Assembly: GCA_964630305.1 (NCBI GenBank)
Contig: CAZVTR010000004.1
Location: 1 to 64,000 of the forward strand
Length of the DNA stretch: 64,000 bases
Direction of reading: 5' to 3'
Source: JAKPPT01 sp964630305
GTDB lineage: Bacteria > Spirochaetota > Spirochaetia > Treponematales > UBA12059
Shown: positions 1 to 7,667 of the stretch, in pieces
How the letters are laid out: the number at the start of each line of letters is the position of its first letter
Position numbering within the stretch: position 1 is the stretch's first letter
The notes under the pieces: generated by a model
The model's database searches: none
Told to the model about the DNA's origin: nothing
Seen by the model: only the letters and a program-made list of their open reading frames with translations
Position numbers and translations under genes: made by a program

Positions 1-265
1 TAGAATAATTAAATGGTCCTCCCAACAATTCAACTTGTTTTTTTGAAATCATTTCATTGAGCAGTATAAGAAATTCAGGATGCCTTGATTCTAACATTTT
101 TAATAGTGTCCCAGAAAAATAAAGCGAAACAGATATTTCTGGGAATTTATTCAAAACAGAAAGAAATGGCCGGTAACAATACTGATATTTTTCTTCAAAA
201 TCAGATATTGAGACATGTTCTGGGAGATGATTATAACAAATTAGTAATATTTTATGGGTATGCAT
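1..265 (-). CDS. GH57 family glycoside hydrolase / 4-alpha-glucanotransferase, N-terminal fragment
   Basis: An open frame starts at an ATG (263-265) behind a good ribosome site (AGGGAG about 8 bases upstream) and runs off the window edge after 88 codons. The translation begins MHTHKILLICYNHLPE and reaches KKQVELLGGPFNYS. A short start with an H-x-H type segment followed by ..HPE..L..LL.EMI..KQVELLGG is typical of the N-terminal barrel of GH57 amylases and 4-alpha-glucanotransferases, which act on alpha-1,4 glucans in glycogen or maltodextrin metabolism. Only the first ~15% of a normal GH57 protein is visible, so the substrate cannot be judged and the catalytic Glu lies outside. It follows the Rnf-like operon on the same strand after a 43-base gap. 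Confidence 0.7.
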   Translation of the reverse strand, partial: MHTHKILLICYNHLPEHVSISDFEEKYQYCYRPFLSVLNKFPEISVSLYFSGTLLKMLESRHPEFLILLNEMISKKQVELLGGPFNYS

Positions 266-308
266 ATTTTTTCAGCTCCCTGATACTTTTATTTTAGTAT
301 AAACACAT

Positions 309-857
309 TTATGGAATATTCAACAAAATATTTCCAAAATTGATAAAAAGCATACACCAAAATGCAATAAAGATTAGACGGATTGGTAATCCGTATGCAT
401 GCATTTCAATTTTCGAAGTGCTAAAAATAGCAACCATTTTTTCTGTTAATATAAATAGAAAATAGTATAGTACAATATGACCAAAAATCGGAATAAAAAT
501 TAGCAAAAATGATTGTAGTGATGTTTGTAATGATAAAGCAGAAAGTACAAATAAAAAAGGTATTTCAAAAACTAAAAATTCTTGTTTTGTTTTTATGTCT
601 GAAGAATCAATTTTATCTGAAACAAATTTAATAAGAAGATATATGATAACAAATACAACAACATATAATGGCCTTACATTAAACGGAACAGCAATAAAAA
701 TCCAAAAAACATTCATAATAAATGAGATAATAATAGATACTATTAAAAGTCTAATACTATTCTTTTTTAAAATTGCAGCAGGCAATGTGCAGTATAATCC
801 AAAAAACAATAACGGATTAAAATGAAAGAGCTCAGCAATATCGCTAAAATTAATCAT
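309..857 (-). CDS. RnfA-like integral membrane subunit, divergent
   Basis: A 182-residue protein with about six hydrophobic segments, the size and topology of RnfA/NqrE. The end (YGLPIRLIFIAFWCMLFINF) matches the typical RnfA tail (GLPI.LI..G.M.L.F.GF), and FFGLYC near residues 19-23 lies where RnfA has GLCP. RnfA and RnfE normally bind a [2Fe-2S] cluster within the membrane through one Cys from each half of each subunit. Here the first Cys is displaced by one position (C23) and the region aligned with the second (98-110, FEIPFLFVLSALSL) has none. It is the last gene of the Rnf-like operon and its start overlaps the stop of the upstream gene (TAATG). Family assignment is by eye; the order C-D-G-E-A supports it. 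Confidence 0.6.
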   Translation of the reverse strand: MINFSDIAELFHFNPLLFFGLYCTLPAAILKKNSIRLLIVSIIISFIMNVFWIFIAVPFNVRPLYVVVFVIIYLLIKFVSDKIDSSDIKTKQEFLVFEIPFLFVLSALSLQTSLQSFLLIFIPIFGHIVLYYFLFILTEKMVAIFSTSKIEMHAYGLPIRLIFIAFWCMLFINFGNILLNIP

Positions 858-1450
858 TAGTGCCTCTCTTTTTTAGAAATTTTTGTAATAGCAATTTTAA
901 TCAAAAGCAAAGCGCATGCAACACATAAAAATGCAAACCAAGGAGTAATCCCAGCATGAAAAGAAACTGGTTTGAGTGTCTGATAATTTTTTACAGAAAA
1001 TTCAATTGAACCATAGGTAATAAATTCTCGAAAAAAGGCAAACAGTATTGACATTGCAGGTATTACAATCGCTTTTATTACATTATCAGTAACATTGTGC
1101 CAGCTTTCATCATGTGCTGCTAATTCTATTATAAATGGTAAAAATTGAATTAATGAAATATGCATGGAATACATTGTATAAAGGTATGGATCGATAATTA
1201 AAATAACAGATTGAATGATAGCATTAATACATGCAAGAGTTAAAAGTTTAGCGCTAAAAAATATAAATTGATTAGTGTTTTCTTGTTTTACCAAATTTGA
1301 AATGAGAAATAAGCATAAAAAACTGATAATAAAAACAGCAGAAAAAATTAAAGCAAGCAAGACATGGGATGAGAGAATAAAAATTGGCATACTGAATATT
1401 ACAACTCGTTCAATGTGCATCTGTTTGTTATCAGAATATTCATGCTGCAT
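857..1450 (-). CDS. RnfE-like integral membrane subunit, divergent
   Basis: A 197-residue, six-segment membrane protein in the RnfE position of a C-D-G-E-A operon. Segments recall RnfE/NqrD: a first helix that should carry LCPALAVT (here FSMPIFILSS, residues 19-28), a helix that should carry PLI..NC.ILGRAEAFA (here FLPFIIELAAHDESW, 103-117), and the following IPAMSILFAFFREF (cf. GSIRE). Both cysteines that bind the [2Fe-2S] cluster in Nqr/Rnf are absent. The start at 1450 has a GGAG site nine bases upstream. I infer a structural homologue unlikely to bind the usual cluster; an alternative is a generic membrane protein, but order and shape argue against that. Confidence 0.6.
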   Translation of the reverse strand: MQHEYSDNKQMHIERVVIFSMPIFILSSHVLLALIFSAVFIISFLCLFLISNLVKQENTNQFIFFSAKLLTLACINAIIQSVILIIDPYLYTMYSMHISLIQFLPFIIELAAHDESWHNVTDNVIKAIVIPAMSILFAFFREFITYGSIEFSVKNYQTLKPVSFHAGITPWFAFLCVACALLLIKIAITKISKKERH

Positions 1451-1464
1451 TTCATTTACTCCAT

Positions 1465-1830
1465 TTATTTAATTAGTTTGTATAGCCTATTTAGTTCAGT
1501 TTTCAAAAAAGTTATATCAATTGAATTAACAGAAAAAGCAGCTATATCATGTAATAAATATACTTTATCAATTTTATTATTTTTATCAAAAATTAATATT
1601 CCATTCTGATTATCTTTTAAAAATAAAATCATTTTAGGACTGTTCGTATCATATGAATTGAGGTATATTGAATATGAAAATGGATTATAAGGAATTATTT
1701 TAAAAGATGAATCCAGATGATTTTCTAAGATAATTGTTTTTTTGGAAAAATTTTCACTAAAATATGCAAAATAAATTGAAAACAATAATAAAATTGCCAG
1801 GAACAAAAAAAACAGTATATTTTTATTCAT
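1465..1830 (-). CDS. Small single-pass protein in the RnfG position
   Basis: A 121-residue protein with one N-terminal membrane helix (residues 5-22) and a ~95-residue outer part. It lies exactly where rnfG sits, between the D-like and E-like genes, and overlaps the end of the D-like gene by 8 bases. RnfG is normally ~200 residues with a C-terminal SGAT motif whose Thr carries covalent FMN; no such motif is present here. It could be a truncated RnfG remnant or an unrelated small subunit. The topology (short inside, helix, soluble outside) is the only structural support for an RnfG equivalence. Start ATG has GGAG about 9 bases upstream. Confidence 0.55.
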   Translation of the reverse strand: MNKNILFFLFLAILLLFSIYFAYFSENFSKKTIILENHLDSSFKIIPYNPFSYSIYLNSYDTNSPKMILFLKDNQNGILIFDKNNKIDKVYLLHDIAAFSVNSIDITFLKTELNRLYKLIK

Positions 1831-2902
1831 TTGATATGCTCCTTTGTTCTGACATAGTATTCATTTGAAAATTTTTAAATAAAATAACAATAATATTAAT
1901 TGTACATAACACAAGAAACATACCTTCAGTAGATTTAGTATACCGCAGACATATATAAGAAAAAATACCAGTAATAATTCCAATTGCTATTTGGCTTATT
2001 TTTTTTACACAATTATTTTCCGGAAAAATGTTGTAATAAAACAATGCTATCATTGTTCCAAAGTTAACCAGTGAAAATAAGATATCTCCATGAAATATTT
2101 CTTCACCAGGAAGGCCAATTCCAAATATCCATACAAGCAATAGAAAAACGAAAGCTGCAGTAAAAGCTGTGACATATTTAAAATAAGAAACTGCAAATAG
2201 AATAATTAAGCCAATAAAAAGAATAAATATTCCTGATTCAATAATTGTTGTGCTCTTTAGTCCAAATAAAAAATCAAAAAATCCATACGGGAGAGCACTC
2301 TTAAATTCATTAAAGAAAACAGTATTTAAAAAATCTGTAATTGATTTATCAATTGATGAAATTGAAACACCAGCTTCTTGTAATAATGCGAAACTGTTTT
2401 TTTGTACAGAATGGTTACTTGCATAAGATCTCAAGATAGTTATTGATGTTGCTTTTGTAATGCTATCCGCTAGTTTTTCATTATTTGTGAAAAAATAAGA
2501 AAAATATCTTGGCCATGACATATATGCAAATAATGCTCCAAATGCTGGAATATTAAAATAATTATTTTCCCTACCTCCAAACAAAATGAAAAAAATAAAG
2601 TAAGTAAAAAACATGGTGATGAATGGAATAAATAAAGGTATAGTTATTGGGAAAATCAATACTAGCAATAATCCAGGAAGCAAATAATCAAATTTTGTGT
2701 CTACTGTTTTGAAGAAAAATTTTCCCAGCATCCATGCGCTAACAGCACCTAAAAAACCTGAAAGACAAACAAGCATAACACTAACGCCATGAATGCATGT
2801 TGCCCATAGAATAACAAGTAATAATATGCTGTTTAGAATCCTTTCATTAAATTTCGCAGTATTCCAATGATGTATAAATGGAGCGGAAATTCCCTGTATC
2901 AT
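1823..2902 (-). CDS. rnfD: RnfD-like membrane subunit
   Basis: A 359-residue polytopic protein and the best-conserved membrane subunit of the cluster. RnfD landmarks are visible: FNERILNSILLL near the N-terminus, FGGRENNYFNIPAFGA (108-123; cf. FGG.G.N.FNPAM.G), FLFGLKSTTIIESGIFILFIG (cf. the LGETS...GG segment) and LPGEEIFHGDILFSLVNFGTMIA (cf. the H..L.GG..FGAFFMATDP segment). The covalent-FMN motif of RnfD aligns with D146-S-I-T-K-A-T152: Asp, Ala and Thr remain but Gly is Lys. ATDP and GETS are degenerate. Start overlaps the RnfC stop (ATGA), indicating translational coupling. Confidence 0.8.
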   Translation of the reverse strand: MIQGISAPFIHHWNTAKFNERILNSILLLVILWATCIHGVSVMLVCLSGFLGAVSAWMLGKFFFKTVDTKFDYLLPGLLLVLIFPITIPLFIPFITMFFTYFIFFILFGGRENNYFNIPAFGALFAYMSWPRYFSYFFTNNEKLADSITKATSITILRSYASNHSVQKNSFALLQEAGVSISSIDKSITDFLNTVFFNEFKSALPYGFFDFLFGLKSTTIIESGIFILFIGLIILFAVSYFKYVTAFTAAFVFLLLVWIFGIGLPGEEIFHGDILFSLVNFGTMIALFYYNIFPENNCVKKISQIAIGIITGIFSYICLRYTKSTEGMFLVLCTINIIVILFKNFQMNTMSEQRSISNE

Positions 2903-4182
2903 AATAAATCTCGCTTTGCTTTTAAAAATAAGTCTTGCAGTTTTATGTAGCTAGGACACACATACGTACAGAGTCCACATGTAATACATTTTTCTAAGTT
3001 TTTCTTAGTATTCTTGAATTGTATGTTATATTGAATATTTTTATACATTTCCATTGGATTACATAAACATGGGCATACATCAATACAAGTACCACATGTC
3101 GTGCAAATTGATGATGCTTTATGATGCCAGAGAGTATTATTGAGCGCAATAATTGCATGCATGTTTTTTGTGACCGGTGTATCCAAATCGAGAGTTTTTT
3201 GCCCTTTCAAAACACTATTTATTGCAATAATGTCCGGTTTCATAATAAAACCGCCAAGTTCTTCAATTAATGATCCAATCGGAGTCCCGATTTTTGCTTT
3301 TAATAATGCTGATGTTTTAAGACAGTTACCACCAACAAAAACAAATTGTTCGATATAAGGTTTATTCTTAACTACTGCATCATATATTGCAATGAGTGTT
3401 CTTGTTTCTAATGTTAAGATATTATGTGTTTCTGTTTTTGGGTAAGTTTTTAATAAGATTTTTTCAATTAATTGTTTATCAGCTTGAGGGTATTTTAATG
3501 GAAATAATCGAAAACTTATTGGGATTTTTAATTCTTCAATGATTTTTAGTTCATTGCTGTTAAATTCGTGTTCAAATTGTGTAGCAATAATAATTGACGA
3601 AAAATTAAATATTTTATGTAAAATTGCTGCAGCTTCGAGGATTTTTGTTTTTGCATTTTCAAATAATTGAGTTTCACCGTGGGAAACAATATCTTGAATG
3701 AGTGTATTTATTACAAGAATGTCAGCAGGTGAATTCTGTGCTAATTCTTCGGTTAAAGGCTTTCCAGAGATTGAACATATGACACCCTTATCATTTAAAA
3801 GAAACCGAATATCATTACTGTTTAAGGATCGCCAATGATACCGTTCAGAACTTTTAAGTGATAAGGTAAAGTAACCACTTAATTTTATTACAAGCGCCTG
3901 TGAAATATACCCCATAGGAGTAACAACCTGAACAATCTTATGGAGCACACATGGTATGGGTGCATGAAATTTAAATCCGGTACTGCTCTGTGCAATAACC
4001 TGTCCTTCAGCAATTTCCTGCCCTTCATATACAACTATTCTAAAATCAGGCTGGGTTTCATATGTTTTTAATACAATGAGTGCATAATTAGGAATATAGG
4101 TTTGAATTATTTCTGAACTATTACTACCAGTCTCTTTTTTTATGTCAATACCACCATGAAATGAAGGTACAGTATATTTCAT
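2899..4182 (-). CDS. rnfC: RnfC-like ferredoxin-type subunit
   Basis: A 427-residue soluble subunit. The N-terminus (FHGGIDI, then a barrel-sandwich part with APIPCVLHKIV) is typical RnfC. Two complete 4Fe-4S motifs sit at the C-terminus: C360, C363, C366, C370 and C399, C402, C405, C409. In the middle, where RnfC and Nqo1-type proteins bind FMN and NADH, the glycine loop (GLGGAGFPT) aligns with GVICSISGKPLT (133-144) and the N-x-AECEP segment with INTLIQDIVSHGET (158-171). KYPQ...QLI..ILLK, another RnfC landmark, is kept. The subunit should still carry two clusters, but flavin and NADH binding look lost. Coupled by ATGA overlaps to both neighbours. Confidence 0.8.
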   Translation of the reverse strand: MKYTVPSFHGGIDIKKETGSNSSEIIQTYIPNYALIVLKTYETQPDFRIVVYEGQEIAEGQVIAQSSTGFKFHAPIPCVLHKIVQVVTPMGYISQALVIKLSGYFTLSLKSSERYHWRSLNSNDIRFLLNDKGVICSISGKPLTEELAQNSPADILVINTLIQDIVSHGETQLFENAKTKILEAAAILHKIFNFSSIIIATQFEHEFNSNELKIIEELKIPISFRLFPLKYPQADKQLIEKILLKTYPKTETHNILTLETRTLIAIYDAVVKNKPYIEQFVFVGGNCLKTSALLKAKIGTPIGSLIEELGGFIMKPDIIAINSVLKGQKTLDLDTPVTKNMHAIIALNNTLWHHKASSICTTCGTCIDVCPCLCNPMEMYKNIQYNIQFKNTKKNLEKCITCGLCTYVCPSYIKLQDLFLKAKRDLL

Positions 4183-5558
4183 ATGCTAGCATCCGTAATT
4201 GTAATATTTATGCCATCTGGCAATGTTTTAACAGAGTTTTTGAAATATATCAATTTTTTGATTTTTTTGCCAGCACTCGAAAAAATATCGAAGAGTATAA
4301 ATACACACATGACACCAATCAGAATAATGGAATATTTATTGAGTAGTGGCTGTGAACTGCTTAAACTTGCAAGTTTTTTTTCTAAATCACTACTGCTTGC
4401 ACTAGTTTTAATATCAATAGTAACTTGTAGTGGATCTAAGAAAATAAGATGAACTGTTTCATTACTAATACTCACACTGGGTTTTGATGAAGCATTGTAA
4501 ATTGAACCATATATGCTTAAAAATTGCTTTTGGATGTGCATCTCATAGTCATGTTTAGATATAGAAATAAGAGCATGAGTATTTGTGAATAAAGTTGAAA
4601 ATACTATTATAGCTGCTCCTGCAGTTAATACCATGAGTTTATTATACAGTAACCATCGGGGCTGGTCGGGAAGAATTTTTACAAAAAAGGGAATTCTATG
4701 TTCTTTTTTTCTTTGAATACGATTTGTGAGTATAAATAAAGTATATGTATAAAACACACAGATTACATAATATAAAATTAATTCCAAAGATGTTGCAACT
4801 AAACTTAAAGAAAGAATTATTCCAATAAGTAGTACAACAGTTGCAGGAAATGGCAATTTGTCATTGTTGGATATTTTTTCATAGTATAGAACAATAATAT
4901 TTAAAGCTGTAAGTAATAGGATTAATACTGAGAAACTAAAAATTACTGATAAAGAAAAAAACATAAATGCAAACCATGGTCCAAACAAGATAAGCAGAAT
5001 CTTTCTTGTATAGGATGATTGTATATTTATCATAATGATAACTGCAATGATAAAAAGCGAAATAACAATCCATTCATTTGAGTCATTTGTACTTACAGGT
5101 ATTTTTGAAAAACTTATTTGTTCTTTTTGGAGTTTACTAGTTACAAGCTTATCAGCTAATTGGCTTTTAGCAAGTAATTTAACTGAAAATTGATTCTTAT
5201 TTTTAGAGATATAAAAAAAATCTATAAGTTTTTTAAGTAAAACAGTATTTCGTATATCATTATCAATAAAACGCTTACGTATATGGTCCAGTGTATCATC
5301 TTCAATTTCGTGAAAATTTGAAATGGGCACTTCGAAATTGTAAGGTGTTATGAGTTCTTTATTGTCATGAAACTGTTTACAAAATTCTAGTGCCTGTGAT
5401 TCTGTTTTAAAGTTTACTATATATGCAGTAGATGCATTTTTTGAAGTTAGCAAAGTTAATAGTGCTGGAATAAGAAGAATAATAATTACAGGTATCAATA
5501 TTATTGAATATTTTTTATATAGCAGCTGTTTTATAGGAATCATTCTTGCTGATGTCAT
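4179..5558 (-). CDS. Uncharacterised polytopic membrane protein upstream of rnfC
   Basis: A 459-residue protein of no family I recognise. A first helix (about residues 15-35) is followed by a ~125-residue soluble domain, then six to seven hydrophobic helices (about 160-290 and 310-330), a second soluble domain of about 90 residues, and a last helix (about 425-440). The layout, two outer domains flanking a helix bundle, recalls a transport or sensor component. The start is set at 5558 because this ATG overlaps the stop of the PAP2-like gene (ATGA); its own stop overlaps the rnfC start the same way. Such tight coupling suggests stoichiometric expression with the Rnf-like subunits. Treponemal Rnf clusters also tend to carry an extra hypothetical at this point (recollection, not checked). 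Confidence 0.75.
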   Translation of the reverse strand: MTSARMIPIKQLLYKKYSIILIPVIIILLIPALLTLLTSKNASTAYIVNFKTESQALEFCKQFHDNKELITPYNFEVPISNFHEIEDDTLDHIRKRFIDNDIRNTVLLKKLIDFFYISKNKNQFSVKLLAKSQLADKLVTSKLQKEQISFSKIPVSTNDSNEWIVISLFIIAVIIMINIQSSYTRKILLILFGPWFAFMFFSLSVIFSFSVLILLLTALNIIVLYYEKISNNDKLPFPATVVLLIGIILSLSLVATSLELILYYVICVFYTYTLFILTNRIQRKKEHRIPFFVKILPDQPRWLLYNKLMVLTAGAAIIVFSTLFTNTHALISISKHDYEMHIQKQFLSIYGSIYNASSKPSVSISNETVHLIFLDPLQVTIDIKTSASSSDLEKKLASLSSSQPLLNKYSIILIGVMCVFILFDIFSSAGKKIKKLIYFKNSVKTLPDGINITITDASI

Positions 5559-6040
5559 AATGTGCAAACCGCTATTGCAATAAAAAACCCTAGTAGACTT
5601 CCAACGATGACTTGAGGCACTGTATGCCCATGAATTTCTTTTACAGGGATGTAACGTACATTTATTTTCTTTGTAACATCACCGGCAAAAATATTGTAGC
5701 TTTTGGCTAAAAGCCCAGCAACACGTCTGACCCCAAGGGCATCGCGTATTATAACCATAGTTACAAAAAAAGATAGTATAAAAATATCGCTCGTGATACC
5801 ACGCATGAGTCCAAAAGCAGTAGTTATGCTTACTGTCAAAGCACTGTGACTCGACGGCATACCGCCAGTTTTCCAAAGCAATAATGCAATAAGATCTTTA
5901 AATGGCGGCAATGGTTTTTTTAATAATCGAATAAATGTTTTTACAAACTGTGCAAGAAACCAGCTGAATATTGCTGATTGAAATATTGGATTTCTGAGTA
6001 ATTTTAATAAGTCCAATGACAATCGTGAAATGTAATACAC
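5555..6040 (-). CDS. Divergent PAP2 (DUF212 / YuiD) family membrane protein
   Basis: The 161-residue protein carries the family signatures: GGMPSSHSA, RDALGVRRVAG and IHGHTVPQVIVGSLLG. These resemble the acid phosphatase/PAP2 active-site motifs in divergent form; enzymatic activity of the family is unproven. I chose a GTG start at 6040 (AGGA seven bases upstream) rather than an ATG at 6103, because the latter would overlap the divergently transcribed gene at 6092 and add a 21-residue tail with no family match. First gene of the Rnf-like operon; the stop overlaps the next start. Confidence 0.85.
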   Translation of the reverse strand: MYYISRLSLDLLKLLRNPIFQSAIFSWFLAQFVKTFIRLLKKPLPPFKDLIALLLWKTGGMPSSHSALTVSITTAFGLMRGITSDIFILSFFVTMVIIRDALGVRRVAGLLAKSYNIFAGDVTKKINVRYIPVKEIHGHTVPQVIVGSLLGFFIAIAVCTL

Positions 6041-6091
6041 ACAAAATCCTGATTTATGGTAATGTATTGAGTACAGGAAGTATAGCATACA

Positions 6092-7066
6092 ATGAATAAA
6101 CATGTATATAAATTTATTGCTGGAAATGATGATAATGGAAGAAGACTAGACCGTATAATTCGTAAGTTATTTCCCAATTTTTCATTAAGCTATATTTATA
6201 AGCTTATTAGAACTGGAAAGGTATTGGTTAACGGCAAAAAAAGTAAAACCAATGCAATAATTATAAAAAATGATACACTTGAAGTAGCACTTGCCGACCC
6301 CCTCGTAGCTGAAAATGCAAATATGTATACATATAAGAATTCTTGCAGAGCTGCACTTTTGGATTATTCTAGTTTTCCACAGCTTTCATGTTTATATGCA
6401 AATGCAGATGTTATGGTAATTAATAAGCCACGCAGTATTGATGTTCACGGTCCACAGAGTATAGCTGAAATTATTAAGCACAGCCTACCTAATAATTCGC
6501 TTTCTTTTACACCTGCTCCGGTGCATAGGCTTGATAGGAATACTTCGGGTTTATTAATAATCGCTCTGTCACTTATAGGTGCCCAAAAAAGTTCACGAGC
6601 ACTGCATGATAAACAATTGGAAAAATATTATTTAGCTGTTTTAGAAGGAGCCATTGAGCATGAAGTAGTTTTAGAGCATTATGTAATGCGAGACAAACTC
6701 AAAAAAATAACTACTGTGCACACAGAAAAAACAAAATCTAGCAGTAAAGCATTGCTCAAGATCCAGCCATTGCTCATAAATGAACAATTTACTTTTGTGC
6801 AAATTCAATTATTAACAGGCTTTACCCATCAAATACGTGCGCAATGCAGTACTTATGGGCACCCGCTTGCCGGAGATAAAAAATATGGAGCATGCATAAA
6901 AATTCCTTATTATTTTTTGCATGCATGGAAATTAGTCAATATTGATACAGCATTTTCGGATCTTCCCCATGAACTCTATGCACCGCTGCTCGATACACAA
7001 TTAACATACTTAGAAACATACTGTCAATTTACACAAGACCAAATTCGTCGCGTGACACAGCATTAA
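6092..7066 (+). CDS. RluA-family pseudouridine synthase (RluC/RluD type)
   Basis: A 324-residue enzyme that isomerises uridines in 23S rRNA. An S4 RNA-binding domain occupies residues ~16-70 (GRRLDRIIRKLFP...GKVLVNGKK). The catalytic domain follows, with the signature HRLDRNTSG at 145-153 and D148 as the catalytic aspartate. Later family landmarks TGFTHQIRAQCSTYGHPLAGDKKYG are intact. The S4 domain plus the length point to the RluC/RluD branch, but the exact target uridines cannot be read from sequence. It is divergent from the PAP2-like gene and probably co-transcribed with the thioesterase 57 bases downstream. Confidence 0.9.
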   Translation: MNKHVYKFIAGNDDNGRRLDRIIRKLFPNFSLSYIYKLIRTGKVLVNGKKSKTNAIIIKNDTLEVALADPLVAENANMYTYKNSCRAALLDYSSFPQLSCLYANADVMVINKPRSIDVHGPQSIAEIIKHSLPNNSLSFTPAPVHRLDRNTSGLLIIALSLIGAQKSSRALHDKQLEKYYLAVLEGAIEHEVVLEHYVMRDKLKKITTVHTEKTKSSSKALLKIQPLLINEQFTFVQIQLLTGFTHQIRAQCSTYGHPLAGDKKYGACIKIPYYFLHAWKLVNIDTAFSDLPHELYAPLLDTQLTYLETYCQFTQDQIRRVTQH

Positions 7067-7123
7067 TTTTTTCTTCTTAGTATGATATAGTAACTGAAAA
7101 ATTTGCGTGTATGAGGATTGTTC

Positions 7124-7609
7124 ATGAGCATGATTCCTATTAAAAACCCATTTGTTACGTTACCTGGTTATTCCTGTTTTGGATGCAGTCCTAATAATGA
7201 GTATGGTCTTGCAATGGAATTTTTTGAAGATGGAGATTCAATTGTGAGCTTTTGGAATCCTAAAAATCATTATTCGGGATTCTTAGGAGTACTGCATGGA
7301 GGTATTCAAGCAACACTGCATGATGAAATTGCAAGCTGGGTAGTTTTTGTTAAATTAAAAACAGCCGGTTATACTGCTGACTTATCAGTTGCGTATAAAA
7401 ATCCTGTGCTTATCAGCAAAGGTACTATAAAACTTGTCTCTAAACTGGTATCGCAAGAAGGCAATTTTGCAACTATGCATACTGAACTGTTTGATGGATC
7501 GGGTAAGCTCTGCAGTGAATCTCATGCACGATATTTTATTGTTCCAGAACATATAGCTCAAAAGAAGTTTTCGTATCCTGGCATCGACGCTTTCTATAAA
7601 TCTCGATAA
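7124..7609 (+). CDS. PaaI-type hotdog thioesterase
   Basis: A 161-residue single hotdog domain. The motif LHGGIQATLHDEIASW (residues ~50-65) is the HGG...DE active-site helix of PaaI/4HBT acyl-CoA thioesterases, with the acidic residue that acts in thioester hydrolysis. The N-terminus contains FGCSPNNEYGLAM, typical of this branch (C..C..N..GL). ATG 7124 is preferred over an upstream TTG because GAGGA lies six bases before it. Its proximity to a CoA-thioester pathway (mutase/decarboxylase) is suggestive only: it is on the opposite strand and separated by a terminator. Confidence 0.8.
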   Translation: MSMIPIKNPFVTLPGYSCFGCSPNNEYGLAMEFFEDGDSIVSFWNPKNHYSGFLGVLHGGIQATLHDEIASWVVFVKLKTAGYTADLSVAYKNPVLISKGTIKLVSKLVSQEGNFATMHTELFDGSGKLCSESHARYFIVPEHIAQKKFSYPGIDAFYKSR

Positions 7610-7613
7610 AATA

Positions 7614-7638
7614 TGGGGCTGCCTTGAGAGCAGCCCCA
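7614..7638. terminator. Strong hairpin between convergent genes
   Basis: Perfect nine-base stem TGGGGCTGC / GCAGCCCCA with a seven-base loop, between the thioesterase (+) and mmdB (-). On the minus strand it is followed by ATATTTTATC; on the plus strand the T content is lower. It most likely ends the mmd operon and may act in both directions. Confidence 0.75.
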
Positions 7639-7667
7639 CTCAGTATCTTTCTCTATTTATTAGTGAT

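Noticed and set aside
85..297. 70-codon open frame on the plus strand
   Set aside because: It is the shadow of the GH57 start on the other strand, which has a ribosome site and family-like sequence.
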